A DNA stretch of 64,000 bases from Acinetobacter kyonggiensis (lineage in GTDB: Bacteria > Pseudomonadota > Gammaproteobacteria > Pseudomonadales > Moraxellaceae), in the NCBI RefSeq assembly GCF_900107285.1, contig NZ_FNPK01000001.1:310001-374000 (forward strand). The letters run 5' to 3'. A program made the translations under genes and the position numbers. Position 1 is the first letter of the stretch; every line of letters starts with the position of its first letter. Shown in pieces: positions 39,949-49,622 of this stretch. The notes beneath the pieces are model-generated. The model saw only the letters and a list, made by a program, of their open reading frames with translations, made no database searches and was not told where the DNA came from.

Positions 39949-41241
39949 TTACCACAATGCCAATTGCGTACTCACACCCGTGGTATCAACCCCACCCAGT
40001 TCGGCAGAATGATACAACTGACCTAAAAGCTGGCGTAATGGCGGCCCTGATTTGGCATGGGTATCGGTAATCACAATAAACTCCAGCACACGTGCACGCT
40101 CTGACTGACGCTGCTTACTGACACGATAACGTGGCACATCTTGCGTGAGCAAAGTCACACGACCACGTTTTAAATTTGCTTGCAGCAAGTCGCCCGCTTC
40201 AATATTACCATCGGTCGAATAACTGGTCAGAATATAACGTGCATTAATGGTGGCGACCAATTTTTCATAGGCTTCTTTGGCATATTTAGAAGAATTATAC
40301 TGACTTGGGCGCTCTTTACGCCATGCTCGGTCAATTCCGCTTTTAAAGCCTTTGGTATCTGGACTCGGTAAATCGGCCTGATCCCATAAAGTCAACGCAT
40401 TGAGTACATGATAGTTACTGCTATAAGCATGTTGATTATAAGGTGGATCAAGATAAGCCACATCCACCTCAAAACTGCTCATTTGATTGGCTAAATGCTG
40501 TGCATCGACACACCACACTTCTGCGGCGGGTTTTTTCGGTTCACCAATGTCACAAAAACGACTCGGTGTTAGCCAAAGTAAGGATTCAATGCGCTCTAAA
40601 GCCGTTTGCGTTTTACCGCCCCAACCATGATGAAAACTTTTGAATACGCCACTGGTATTACTGACAAAACTGGCAGAATAAAGTAACGGTGCCAGTAAAG
40701 CACTCATCTCAACATCATCAATAGCCCCTTGCGCCTGCCAAGTGGCAATCTGCTGACGAATCGCATCAATCCGCATGCCGTTACGGCGTTTGAAGAACAA
40801 ACGATCGCGGGTAGGGTCATAAACTTCATCATTCCGTGGGCACAGATTATGCGTCACCCAGCCTTTTACTTCAGGCAAGCGGTTTAGGTAATCGATGGCT
40901 TTTTGATAGCCGCCCAATTCCTTAAATGCCGGTGCTTCTGTACACGATAAAATCGCACTGTTGAGTGCATGGCTATACGGTTCCCAATCATTGGCAATCA
41001 CGCGATAACCATTTTGACGTGCCAGACGTGAAACCACACCCGAGCCTGCAAAAAAATCGGCAAAAATTGGCGCACGGCCATTTTTACTCTTTAATGTTCC
41101 CGTGCTCTCAAGCGCTTCTAAAATCAGATGCAGTAAACGACGCTTATTGCCTAAATACGGAACAAGCTGATTAAAAAGATATTCGTCTGTGGTACGTGCT
41201 GAATGACGACGTTTATGATAAACCGAAGACTCTGAATTCAT
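39949..41241 (-). CDS. Orphan N6-adenine DNA methyltransferase (AamA-like)
   Basis: 430-residue D12-class adenine methyltransferase: SAM-binding motif I DFFAGSGVVSRLA (about residues 62-74) and catalytic DPPY in AYLDPPYNQHAYSSNY (about 262-277), with a large insert that probably reads DNA. No restriction endonuclease lies nearby. Gene order and protein recall AamA of A. baumannii, reported to methylate GAATTC; that specificity is inferred from memory, not shown here. The ATG overlaps the ribD stop by four bases. A GAATTC site overlaps its own start codon. Confidence 0.85.
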   Translation of the reverse strand: MNSESSVYHKRRHSARTTDEYLFNQLVPYLGNKRRLLHLILEALESTGTLKSKNGRAPIFADFFAGSGVVSRLARQNGYRVIANDWEPYSHALNSAILSCTEAPAFKELGGYQKAIDYLNRLPEVKGWVTHNLCPRNDEVYDPTRDRLFFKRRNGMRIDAIRQQIATWQAQGAIDDVEMSALLAPLLYSASFVSNTSGVFKSFHHGWGGKTQTALERIESLLWLTPSRFCDIGEPKKPAAEVWCVDAQHLANQMSSFEVDVAYLDPPYNQHAYSSNYHVLNALTLWDQADLPSPDTKGFKSGIDRAWRKERPSQYNSSKYAKEAYEKLVATINARYILTSYSTDGNIEAGDLLQANLKRGRVTLLTQDVPRYRVSKQRQSERARVLEFIVITDTHAKSGPPLRQLLGQLYHSAELGGVDTTGVSTQLALW

Positions 41242-42341
41242 ACTGTCTCTTGAGAAGGGATTAACCTTAAGCGCACATCATTCCCCAATTGGGTGACATC
41301 TATGAGCTTAAATCGAAGTTGCTCTGCCATACGATTAAATTCCGCATTAAACATCGCACGTGCCGTTTGACCTAAAAAGGTCGGTGCAACATAGCTGATC
41401 ATTTCATCGACCAACCGCGCTTGTAAAAAGGCCGTCGATAATGTTGCACCAGCTTCCACCAACACATCGTAAATTTGATGTTGTGTCGCTAAGCGCTGTA
41501 GCAAGTCTGTTAAAGGCTGCACGGTAAATTGTAACACGCCTAAATCGGCAAGTTCCTGACGGAATGGTCCCATCACCATAACCGTTTCAGCTTGCGCCAG
41601 AATTTTTGCTGTCAAGGGTAAACGCCCCTGACGATCAAGCACCAGACGTTTTGGTTGCACAATCGTACTGATATCGGCAATACCCTCTAACTGACGCACA
41701 TTGAGCTGACAATCATCCGCCAGTACCGTTTCAATACCGGTGATGACCACACCAGAAATCGCGCGCCAATGTTGTACATCTTGTCGTGCCGCAGTACCCG
41801 TAATCCATTTCGACTCACCCGATGCCATGGCGGTGCGACCATCTAAACTGGACGCCACTTTTAACCGTACATAAGGCATGCCCGTTGCAATCGCTTTCAG
41901 AAAGCCTCTATTTTGTGCAGCAGCTTGTGCTTCGCAAACACCTTGTACTACTTCAATTCCTGCATTTTCAAGAATTTGCACACCCTTGCCTGCCACCAAT
42001 GGATTGGGATCTGAACACGCAATCACAACGCGTGTAATGCCTGCCTCAACCAACCCATTCGCACAGGGCGGTGTACGACCATAATGTGCGCAAGGTTCTA
42101 AAGTCACATAAGCTGTTGCACCATGTGCCTGATCACCCGCTTGCTTTAAAGCAAAGACTTCCGCATGTGATCCCCCGACAGGTGCTGTTGCTCCACGACC
42201 CACAATTTGATGCTCTTTGACAATTACGCATCCCACTGCAGGATTGGGCCGTGTTCGATAAATTGCTGTCGCGGCTTCTGCTAAGGCAAATTGCATCCAC
42301 ATTTGGTCTTGTTGAATGGAATCTGGGCTTAGCTTAGACAT
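41238..42341 (-). CDS. ribD: Bifunctional riboflavin deaminase/reductase RibD
   Basis: The N-terminal cytidine-deaminase-like domain has the zinc site HAEVFALKQAG and PCAHYGRTPPC (about residues 59-91). The C-terminal reductase domain (about 155-360) has KVASSLDGRTAMASGESKWI. It catalyses two consecutive steps before ribityllumazine formation. Length is 367 residues. It is preceded 12 bases upstream by nrdR and coupled to the methyltransferase gene through ATGA. Confidence 0.94.
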   Translation of the reverse strand: MSKLSPDSIQQDQMWMQFALAEAATAIYRTRPNPAVGCVIVKEHQIVGRGATAPVGGSHAEVFALKQAGDQAHGATAYVTLEPCAHYGRTPPCANGLVEAGITRVVIACSDPNPLVAGKGVQILENAGIEVVQGVCEAQAAAQNRGFLKAIATGMPYVRLKVASSLDGRTAMASGESKWITGTAARQDVQHWRAISGVVITGIETVLADDCQLNVRQLEGIADISTIVQPKRLVLDRQGRLPLTAKILAQAETVMVMGPFRQELADLGVLQFTVQPLTDLLQRLATQHQIYDVLVEAGATLSTAFLQARLVDEMISYVAPTFLGQTARAMFNAEFNRMAEQLRFKLIDVTQLGNDVRLRLIPSQETV

Positions 42342-42353
42342 CTTGAAACTCTT

Positions 42354-42812
42354 TTAATGTTCACGTTGTTGCATTTGTTCAATTTGACGGCGAAAGGCTT
42401 CTACATCTTGGAAATCTTGATACACCGAGGCAAAACGCACATACGCCACGTGATCCAGTGCAAACAAAGATTGCATGACAATTTCACCAATGGTACGTGA
42501 CTTCACATCACGCTCGCCTAAGCGACGAATTTGTAATTGGATATCACTGAGTACGGTTTCGATCTGCTCTTGGGTCACAGGTCGTTTTTGCAGCGCATGC
42601 ATCAATGAACGACGCATTTTAGCTTCATCAAAAGGCTCGCTCTTGCCATCAGATTTAATCACCCGAGGCATAACAACTTCGTAGGTTTCAAAAGTGGTAA
42701 AGCGTTCTCCGCAACTGATACATTCACGACGTCGACGAATTTGACAGCCTTCAGCAGCCAAACGCGAATCTATCACTTTACTATCTGCGGCGTTGCAAAA
42801 TGGGCAATGCAT
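42354..42812 (-). CDS. nrdR: Transcriptional repressor NrdR
   Basis: Zinc-ribbon/ATP-cone repressor of ribonucleotide reductase genes. CPFC near the N-terminus and CISC (about residue 34) complete the Zn site. The ATP-cone (about 49-139) begins [19 protein letters not shown]. Length is 152 residues, standard. First gene of the rib operon, as in many proteobacteria. Confidence 0.95.
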   Translation of the reverse strand: MHCPFCNAADSKVIDSRLAAEGCQIRRRRECISCGERFTTFETYEVVMPRVIKSDGKSEPFDEAKMRRSLMHALQKRPVTQEQIETVLSDIQLQIRRLGERDVKSRTIGEIVMQSLFALDHVAYVRFASVYQDFQDVEAFRRQIEQMQQREH

Positions 42813-42893
42813 AGCGGTTTAATTGAACAAATCAAATCGGATTTAGAGTGTAGCAAAAATTCTGCGCTTTGTAGAGCCTTACGCAAGATATGG

Positions 42894-42920
42894 AAAAAAA
42901 ACAGCCCTTTCGGGCTGTTT
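42894..42920 (-). terminator. Intrinsic terminator of amtB
   Basis: AAACAGCCC (42899-42907) pairs with GGGCTGTTT (42912-42920) around TTTC. On the minus strand the stem is followed by an eight-T tract, 32 bases past the amtB stop. Confidence 0.92.
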
Positions 42921-42951
42921 CACACAATATATTGATTATGCGGTTTAGCTA

Positions 42952-44349
42952 TTATTCGACCCGTTCACCATGTTGGCTTAAGTCTAGACCCATACGTTCG
43001 TCATCCGCAGTAACACGAATACCAATCACCAAATCAATCACTTTAAGGATGATGAAAGTCAGCACAGCAGAATAAGCAATCGTTGCAAGTACACCTTCAG
43101 CTTGTACCCATAATTGATGCATCATATCTGTAGGTGCTTTATCCCCCATAATGAATTCACTGGCAAATACTGCGGTTAACAGTGCACCGACAATACCACC
43201 CACACCATGCAGACCAAAAGCATCTAAAGAATCATCGGCTTTCAATGCACGTTTCAGTGCGGTAATACCCCAGAAGCAGACCACACCACCAATTAAACCC
43301 ATGGCCAATGCACCACCTACAGTGACAAAACCTGCTGCGGGTGTAATCACCACTAAACCAGCCACCGCGCCAGATGCACCACCCAGTACCGATGCTTTAC
43401 CACGAACCAATTTTTCAGTAATTAACCATGCAATTGCTGCCGCTGCCGCTGCAATTTGAGTGGTAACGAGCGCATAACCTGCCGAACCGTTGGCACCCAG
43501 TGCAGAACCACCGTTAAATCCAAACCAACCCACCCAAACTAAACTTGCACCAATCACGGTTAAAGCAAGGTTATGCGGTGCCATAGATTCACGACCTAAG
43601 CCCATACGTTTGCCCAGCATGTATGCAGCAACCAAACCTGCAACACCTGAGTTAATGTGAACTACAGTACCTCCAGCAAAATCCAGTGCGCCATCGTGAC
43701 CTAACCAGCCACCACCCCATACCCAGTGGGTAATCGGTGCGTAGACCACAACACTCCAAATGGTAACAAATGCCACAAAAGCACTGAATTTCATCCGTTC
43801 TGCAATCGAACCGGTAATGATGGCTACAGTAATAATGGCAAAGGTCATTTGGAAAATAACAAATAGAATTTCTGGAATTGTTCCAGTGAGTGCATCTGTG
43901 GTAATGCCTGATAGCATGATTTTATCTAAGCCACCAATAAATGCATTCCCTTCACTAAAAGCAAGTGTATAGCCAATCACAATCCAAGTAAGACTCACGA
44001 TCGCAGCAGCAACAAAGCTATGTGCCATCGTGCTCAGTACGTTTTTCTTACGAACCATACCGCCATAGAACAAGGCTAACCCGGGAATGGTCATGAGTAA
44101 AACCAGTGCTGTAGACACTAAAATCCATGCCGTATCACCTGTGTCTAATTTTACTTCTTCTTCTACAGGCGCTGCTATTGCTTCAGCTGGAGCAACAGCC
44201 AATTCAGAATGCGTTAATGATGTGTCAGTCGTTGCAACCACTGCAACATCTTCAGAAGGAGTGGGTACTGTTACAGCTTCTTCAGCCCATGCAACAGAAC
44301 CCCCTAAAAGTGCGCCAGATAAACTCAGCGCCAGTAGCATTTTTTTCAT
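42952..44349 (-). CDS. amtB: Ammonium transporter AmtB with N-terminal extension
   Basis: Trimeric ammonium channel of the inner membrane. A cleavable signal (residues 1-22, ending AWA) precedes an unusual ~45-residue Ala/Val/Glu-rich periplasmic stretch. The Amt core then begins at DTAWILVSTALVLLMTIPG with eleven helices, including TVVHINSGVAGLVAAYMLG and DAFGLHGVGGIVGALLTAVF. Length is 465 residues. It pairs with glnK upstream, and a near-perfect sigma-54 promoter lies between them. Confidence 0.95.
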   Translation of the reverse strand: MKKMLLALSLSGALLGGSVAWAEEAVTVPTPSEDVAVVATTDTSLTHSELAVAPAEAIAAPVEEEVKLDTGDTAWILVSTALVLLMTIPGLALFYGGMVRKKNVLSTMAHSFVAAAIVSLTWIVIGYTLAFSEGNAFIGGLDKIMLSGITTDALTGTIPEILFVIFQMTFAIITVAIITGSIAERMKFSAFVAFVTIWSVVVYAPITHWVWGGGWLGHDGALDFAGGTVVHINSGVAGLVAAYMLGKRMGLGRESMAPHNLALTVIGASLVWVGWFGFNGGSALGANGSAGYALVTTQIAAAAAAIAWLITEKLVRGKASVLGGASGAVAGLVVITPAAGFVTVGGALAMGLIGGVVCFWGITALKRALKADDSLDAFGLHGVGGIVGALLTAVFASEFIMGDKAPTDMMHQLWVQAEGVLATIAYSAVLTFIILKVIDLVIGIRVTADDERMGLDLSQHGERVE

Positions 44350-44390
44350 TCGTATCCCCCAACCTAGTTTTTTTGAGTTATTAGGTACTC

Positions 44391-44407
44391 AGCAAACTTC
44401 GTGCCAA
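44391..44407 (-). promoter_or_regulatory. Sigma-54 (-24/-12) promoter of amtB
   Basis: On the minus strand TTGGCACGAAGTTTGCT fits the RpoN consensus completely, with GG and GC separated by ten bases. It sits in the 59-bp gap after glnK, so amtB can be transcribed separately from glnK. Confidence 0.9.
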
Positions 44408-44408
44408 A

Positions 44409-44783
<375 letters not shown>

Positions 44784-44789
44784 TTATGT

Positions 44790-44805
44790 TCAAATTTCGT
44801 GCCAA
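44790..44805 (-). promoter_or_regulatory. Sigma-54 promoter of glnK
   Basis: On the minus strand TTGGCACGAAATTTGA has -24 GG and a -12 GA (one deviation from GC) ten bases later, 43 bases before the glnK ATG. NtrC-type activation under nitrogen limitation is expected. Confidence 0.75.
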
Positions 44806-45024
44806 AAATTTTTAGGTTGGGGGAAACAGAAACTTTCAGCACAAGTTTTCTTTATAACCTATTTTATACTTTTAAGCGTAGTCCGATCTTTAAAAACTCA
44901 ACTTTTTTACGATAAAACTGACAATTTTACTTATCGAACAAAGCCATATCTCATTGCTGGGGCTATGGTCTAGCTTTGAGCAATGCTACACTGCAACCAC
45001 CTCACCACCATTAGGGAATCAGCA

Positions 45025-45252
45025 ATGATCGAAACTTTATTACAAGCAATCATGGAACAAATAGAGCAACCGAAAAAAGACCTTGAGCATAATTTACGAG
45101 CCTTACTGAATGAAGCTGTTGCCAAGATGGATTTAGTCTCTAAAGATGAACTTGAGCGTCAACGTACTACACTCAACAATACCAATATCCGATTAAACGA
45201 ACTGCTTAAACAGGTTGAAGCTTTAGAAATTAAAATCAAGAATAATAAATAA
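45025..45252 (+). CDS. ubiK: Ubiquinone biosynthesis accessory factor UbiK (BMFP)
   Basis: 75-residue helical/coiled-coil protein of the YqiC/BMFP family, which supports aerobic ubiquinone synthesis by binding UbiJ and lipids. The start is ATG 45025 with TAGGGA upstream; the family pattern EKDLEHNLRALLNEAVAKMD-like segment and the C-terminal leucine heptads are clear. It stands immediately before comM, as in other gammaproteobacteria. Confidence 0.85.
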   Translation: MIETLLQAIMEQIEQPKKDLEHNLRALLNEAVAKMDLVSKDELERQRTTLNNTNIRLNELLKQVEALEIKIKNNK

Positions 45253-45319
45253 GCACTTTCTTAGTGCATTAAAAGACACAAAACGATTAAAAATAACGCA
45301 CTATAATGGAACAACAAAA

Positions 45320-46807
45320 ATGTCTTTTGCTAAAATTTATACGCGAGGTCTGCTTGGACTTCATGCACCGCTTATTGAGGTCGAAGTTCACGTCAGTCAA
45401 GGCCTACCCTCTTTAACCATTGTTGGGCTTGCTGAAGCCGCAGTGCGTGAAAGTAAAGACCGGGTGCGCTCTGCCATTATTAATAGTGGTTTTCAATTTC
45501 CAACCAAACGCCTCACCATCAATTTAGCCCCTGCGGACTTACCCAAAGATGGTTCACGTCTCGATTTACCGATTGCTTTAGGCATTCTGATGGCATCAGG
45601 ACAAATTCCTGAACATGCCACAGATCAATTGGAATTTATTGGTGAACTGGCTTTGGATGGTCAACTTCGCCCGATTACCGGGATTTTAAGTATTGCCATT
45701 GCTTGCCAGCAATCTGGGCATCAACTCATTTTACCTGAACAAAATGCACCAGAAGCCTCGCAATTACCTCAGTTTGAAGTCTTCGCTGCCCAACATTTAA
45801 AAAATGTCTGTGAGCATTTATCTAAGCAACAACCGATTGCACAATATCAACTACAGACGACAACGACAGTGGATCAATACAAATTTGATTTAGCCGATGT
45901 CAAAGGTCAACAGCGCCCACGGCGTGCTTTAGAAATTGCCGCAGCAGGTGGACATTCTTTATTGTTTAAAGGGCCGCCGGGCACAGGAAAAACCCTTTTA
46001 GCTTCCCGTCTGGCCAGTATTTTACCGCCCTTAAATATGCAGGAAAACTTAGAAGTCGCGCGTATTTATTCGGTTGCCAATACTGTGCACTCTTTTGGGC
46101 AGCGCCCTTTTCGTGCACCACATCATACCGCTTCTGCGATTGCCTTGGTCGGTGGTGGTTCACATCCAAAACCCGGTGAAATTACTTTGGCACATTTAGG
46201 CGTTTTATTTTTAGATGAATTGCCTGAATTTGATCGCAAAGTTTTAGAAGTTTTAAGGCAGCCCTTAGAGTCTAAAGAAATTGTAATTTCTCGTGCTTCA
46301 CGGCAAATGACGTTCCCTGCAAATTTTCAACTGATTGCCGCCATGAATCCGTGCCCTTGTGGCTATGCTTTTAATCAAGATACACGTTGTCAATGTTCTG
46401 CGGATGCCATTAAACGCTACCAGAACCGTATTTCAGGGCCATTATTGGATCGTATTGACCTGCATTTGGATGTACCACCATTACAAGCACATGAACTGCA
46501 AAATACAACTCCCGTGGAAAACTCCCTGACTGTACGTGAACGCGTGATTCAAGCCTATGAACAACAAATACAACGGCAAAAATGTCTCAATCATGCTTTA
46601 AGTCCGAAACAGCTGGAGCTGTTTGCACCACTGGATTCCCAAACCCAGCGTATTATGGAAATGGCACAGCAGCGCCTAAACTTATCTGCACGTGCCTATC
46701 ATCGGGTTTTACGTGTAGCGCGAAGTATTGCCGATTTATCACAACATACGGATATTCAAAGCCAGCATTTAACCGAAGCTTTATCTTACCGAGCGCAACA
46801 GGGTTAA
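45320..46807 (+). CDS. comM: YifB/ComM-family AAA+ helicase
   Basis: Hexameric branch-migration helicase that promotes integration of DNA taken up by natural transformation. An N-terminal Lon-substrate-like domain (about residues 1-165), AAA+ with Walker A GPPGTGKTLLASRL and Walker B LFLDELPEF, and a C-terminal Mg-chelatase-like domain are present. Length is 495 residues. A perfect -10 TATAAT (45302-45307) lies only 12 bases before the ATG, suggesting a very short leader. Confidence 0.92.
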   Translation: MSFAKIYTRGLLGLHAPLIEVEVHVSQGLPSLTIVGLAEAAVRESKDRVRSAIINSGFQFPTKRLTINLAPADLPKDGSRLDLPIALGILMASGQIPEHATDQLEFIGELALDGQLRPITGILSIAIACQQSGHQLILPEQNAPEASQLPQFEVFAAQHLKNVCEHLSKQQPIAQYQLQTTTTVDQYKFDLADVKGQQRPRRALEIAAAGGHSLLFKGPPGTGKTLLASRLASILPPLNMQENLEVARIYSVANTVHSFGQRPFRAPHHTASAIALVGGGSHPKPGEITLAHLGVLFLDELPEFDRKVLEVLRQPLESKEIVISRASRQMTFPANFQLIAAMNPCPCGYAFNQDTRCQCSADAIKRYQNRISGPLLDRIDLHLDVPPLQAHELQNTTPVENSLTVRERVIQAYEQQIQRQKCLNHALSPKQLELFAPLDSQTQRIMEMAQQRLNLSARAYHRVLRVARSIADLSQHTDIQSQHLTEALSYRAQQG

Positions 46808-46810
46808 TCA

Positions 46811-47320
46811 TTGCTGCAAAATTTAATCATCCGTAATGAAAGCCTTGCTGACCATGCTGCAATTTCACATGTGATTGAACAAGCCTTTAACGATCAGCAA
46901 TATTCCAGCCATACCGAGCAATTTATTGTTCATGCTTTACGTGATGCACAGCAACTGACTATTGTATTGGTGGCTGTTTTAAATCAAGAAATTGTCGGAC
47001 ATATCGCGATTTCTCCGGTCAGCATTTCTTCAGCTGTCGAAGGTTGGTTTGGCTTAGGTCCTATTGCTGTTTCGCCAAAATGGCAACACCACGGCGTGGG
47101 TTCAGCACTGATAAATACGGCATTAAAACAATTAAAAGCCACGGGTGCAGCAGGTTGTGTTGTGTTAGGTGATCCCCATTTTTATGCTCAATTTGGTTTT
47201 CAGCCGATCAACCATCTTATTTTAGACGGTGTACCTGCTGAGTATTTTCAAGCATTGAGTTTCGATGGAAAATTTCCACAAGGCATTGTGACCTATCATG
47301 CTGCTTTTTCTGCAACATGA
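46811..47320 (+). CDS. GNAT-family N-acetyltransferase
   Basis: 169 residues with a typical GNAT fold. The acetyl-CoA loop is VSPKWQHHGVGSALINTALK (about residues 91-110) and a second block is GCVVLGDPHFYAQFGFQP. It resembles the YhbS-like group. The start is TTG 46811, three bases after comM, with CAGGG eight bases upstream; no ATG is available. It is probably translated from the comM transcript. The substrate is unknown. Confidence 0.85.
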   Translation: MLQNLIIRNESLADHAAISHVIEQAFNDQQYSSHTEQFIVHALRDAQQLTIVLVAVLNQEIVGHIAISPVSISSAVEGWFGLGPIAVSPKWQHHGVGSALINTALKQLKATGAAGCVVLGDPHFYAQFGFQPINHLILDGVPAEYFQALSFDGKFPQGIVTYHAAFSAT

Positions 47321-47391
47321 GCAAAAATAAAACAATGCTTTATTCTTAGCGCAAAGGGATGAAATGTCAGAAGTCCCTCAATCATCTCAAT

Positions 47392-47429
47392 AAAAAGAAC
47401 CTCTAGAGCATGGCTTTAGAGGTTCTTTT
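47392..47429. terminator. Bidirectional intrinsic terminator between GNAT and TorF genes
   Basis: AAAAAGAACCTCTA and TAGAGGTTCTTTT pair around an 11-base loop, between two convergent genes. Confidence 0.9.
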
Positions 47430-47460
47430 CTATTTGAAATTTAAGCTAAAGTTTCAAAAG

Positions 47461-48210
47461 TTAAAATGCTTTGGTTAACGTGAAGACGGCACCAGTTTCT
47501 ACGCCACGCTCGTTTACAGTAATAGCATCAATATCCGTACCTATCGCAGCCAATTCAGCTGTTAGACCACTAACAGAAGCAAATGAATAAGTTACACCCG
47601 CTTTCCAATCAACATAATGATCATCACCACCACCAAAATCATATTCATCGGCCTGCGTATAGCCTAATGCAGCAACACCACCAAAACCCGTTGTACCAAA
47701 AGGCACAGAATAAGTGGCATTCACATTCCAACTATTTTCATCTTTACCCGCATAGTCATTGGTATAGTTGATATTGGTAAGAATACTATCACCTTCAGCA
47801 AGAGCATTTTTAAATGACAGCTTGCCATACAATTCTGCCCAGTTTAAATCACTCGCACTTGGATAGTTGTAATACACCACACCCACATCTAAAACGGGCT
47901 TGCTGCTAAAACTCTCTAAAGTCGTCGCATAACCAATTGAGGGGTCTAGCTCTAGACTTGGCGTTCCAGAACCAAAATTAACGTTTGAACCCCAAAGTCC
48001 AACATACAAACCTGAAGAATGTGCCAATGTAAATCCGGCTTGTAGCGCTGGATCTGTTTCTGTTTGCGTAATACCACGGAAACGATAATCTGAGGTTAAG
48101 GCAGCCGTTCCACTAAAAGATAAACCAAATGGTAATGCAGGTGTCTCATCAGCAAATACAGCGCCAGATAAACCCGTTAATGTCGCAACAACCAATAATT
48201 TTTTAAGCAT
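47461..48210 (-). CDS. TorF-family putative outer-membrane porin
   Basis: Beta-barrel protein with a signal peptide (MLKKLLVVATLTGLSGAVFA) followed by SGTAALTSDYRFRGITQTE, the hallmark start of the TIGR02001/TorF family, and a terminal Phe (LTKAF) for outer-membrane insertion. I start at ATG 48210 (249 residues); the longer frame begins inside the promoter leader. A sigma-54 promoter 43 bases upstream links it to the nitrogen regulon with glnK/amtB. Its substrate is unknown. Confidence 0.85.
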   Translation of the reverse strand: MLKKLLVVATLTGLSGAVFADETPALPFGLSFSGTAALTSDYRFRGITQTETDPALQAGFTLAHSSGLYVGLWGSNVNFGSGTPSLELDPSIGYATTLESFSSKPVLDVGVVYYNYPSASDLNWAELYGKLSFKNALAEGDSILTNINYTNDYAGKDENSWNVNATYSVPFGTTGFGGVAALGYTQADEYDFGGGDDHYVDWKAGVTYSFASVSGLTAELAAIGTDIDAITVNERGVETGAVFTLTKAF

Positions 48211-48252
48211 TTGGAGATCCCCAATAATTTTTTCTAGACTCAACTGGATATT

Positions 48253-48269
48253 AGCAATTGCTATGCCAA
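48253..48269 (-). promoter_or_regulatory. Sigma-54 promoter of the TorF porin gene
   Basis: On the minus strand TTGGCATAGCAATTGCT has GG and GC separated by exactly ten bases and an intact TTGC at -12. It would start transcription about 30 bases before the porin ATG. No other feature is evident in 48270-48662. Confidence 0.75.
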
Positions 48270-48662
48270 TTTTTTAAAATAAAAAAACTGGAGAACAAAA
48301 TTCTCTTGCGAGCAAAACCAATTTTGTAAAATATGGACATGCATAAACCTTTTAAACCCATCATCAAGACAGGCAATATCAGTCGTTTATGCGTAAATTT
48401 TCTATTTCACTTTTTCCCAAAAACGTAAATTTTTTATAAATTTTTCCATATAAAGCATTTTATCTAAGATCGCGTTGATTCAATACCTTTGCTCGGCTGT
48501 TCACCTTTAACCCCCGAACGCACTTTCAACGAAGATTTATATTTACTTACATCATGCCTCTTTTTAAGGCTAATTTTTAATCATATTTTTATATTATGCG
48601 TAAAAAAAGTGCATAAATTTAAAATAATCGATGCACTTTAAAAATTCTTTGTGCTTTTCAGC

Positions 48663-49060
48663 TTAAAAATTAAAATTGAGACCCAATACGACCCGATCAT
48701 CAAATTTTGTATCAAAATGACCCTTGCCCCCCAACCACATCATCTAACGATGCAGTCAAAGCAATATTCGGAATATTTTTACTGTCATTAGATGGTCATG
48801 ACCTAAGGTTGCCCCTAATATCCTACTGCGACACCATTGTGATGTGCATATTTAATACCCGTCTGTAGCGCAACATCATCATTTTCCACCCCACCACGGT
48901 AAATATATTGATTCACCACCGCAAAACGACTTGTTAACTGCCTCGCTATTGCTAAAGTTGTCTTTTCTTCAGCAAATGTAGACATTGCATTCATACGAAA
49001 TAATAAAGATAACGTAATTTTATGTGACTTTTGATGCATTACTGGCCTTGATAGAATCAA
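48663..49060 (-). pseudogene. Decayed TorF-family porin paralogue
   Basis: The N-terminal remnant (from ATG about 49039) reads FAVVNQYIYRGGVENDDVAL and IKYAHHNGVAVGY, aligning with the intact TorF gene (LTSDYRFRGITQTETDPAL, LAHSSGLYVGLWG). It then hits TAG where the Trp codon of YWG is expected. A large internal deletion follows, and a C-terminal scrap ends VLGLNFNF at 48663. The region 49061-49622 upstream is AT-rich. Confidence 0.75.
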
Positions 49061-49560
49061 CTGAAGATTCTTTTTTCGATGACAAATTTAGCTGCGGATT
49101 TTAAAGCTTTTTTATCATTTCAAATCACTTCTTTTTAAATAAAATCCTTCTTTTTAGATTTAATTTTGACCTAAAATAAGCGCTTAAATGAAAAGAAAAT
49201 CTATTTTAAATGATCAGAAATTAGATGAATTTTACATTAAATATCAAAAATATAGCGCGATTTAAAACTTCAAAACAGGTTGTACAAGCCAACTGTAGAG
49301 AGCTATAGATAAGCATGAAAAACTCTTATACGACTAAAGTATTAGATCCTAAAAATAGCAACTAAGCTCAAAATTTTGTTGACTAATTTTTAAAAAATTA
49401 CATAAAAAATCACCCATAATTTAAATATATTATTGTTTTAAATAATAATTTAAAAAAATAAAAAAATCGGCAATTTTTATTTTACAAAACAGCCAAATTT
49501 ATATTCAAAAAATGCATAACTTTAATGAAATAAAATGAATAAAAAAAAAGATTTTTCTGA

Positions 49561-49580
49561 TATACATTATGTATACAATT
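49561..49580. promoter_or_regulatory. Palindromic operator candidate upstream of the OprD-family porin
   Basis: TATACAT-T-ATGTATA (49561-49575) is a perfect 15-bp palindrome, and it overlaps ATGTATACAAT (49569-49579), one mismatch from the GntR/VanR-type operator core TTGTATACAAT. It lies about 45-60 bases before the porin ATG. The remaining 49061-49560 is very AT-rich and I see no gene in it. Confidence 0.4.
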
Positions 49581-49622
49581 CTTTCAATTTCTTCCTCCTA
49601 TTTTGTATAAGGCTTTCTCCCA

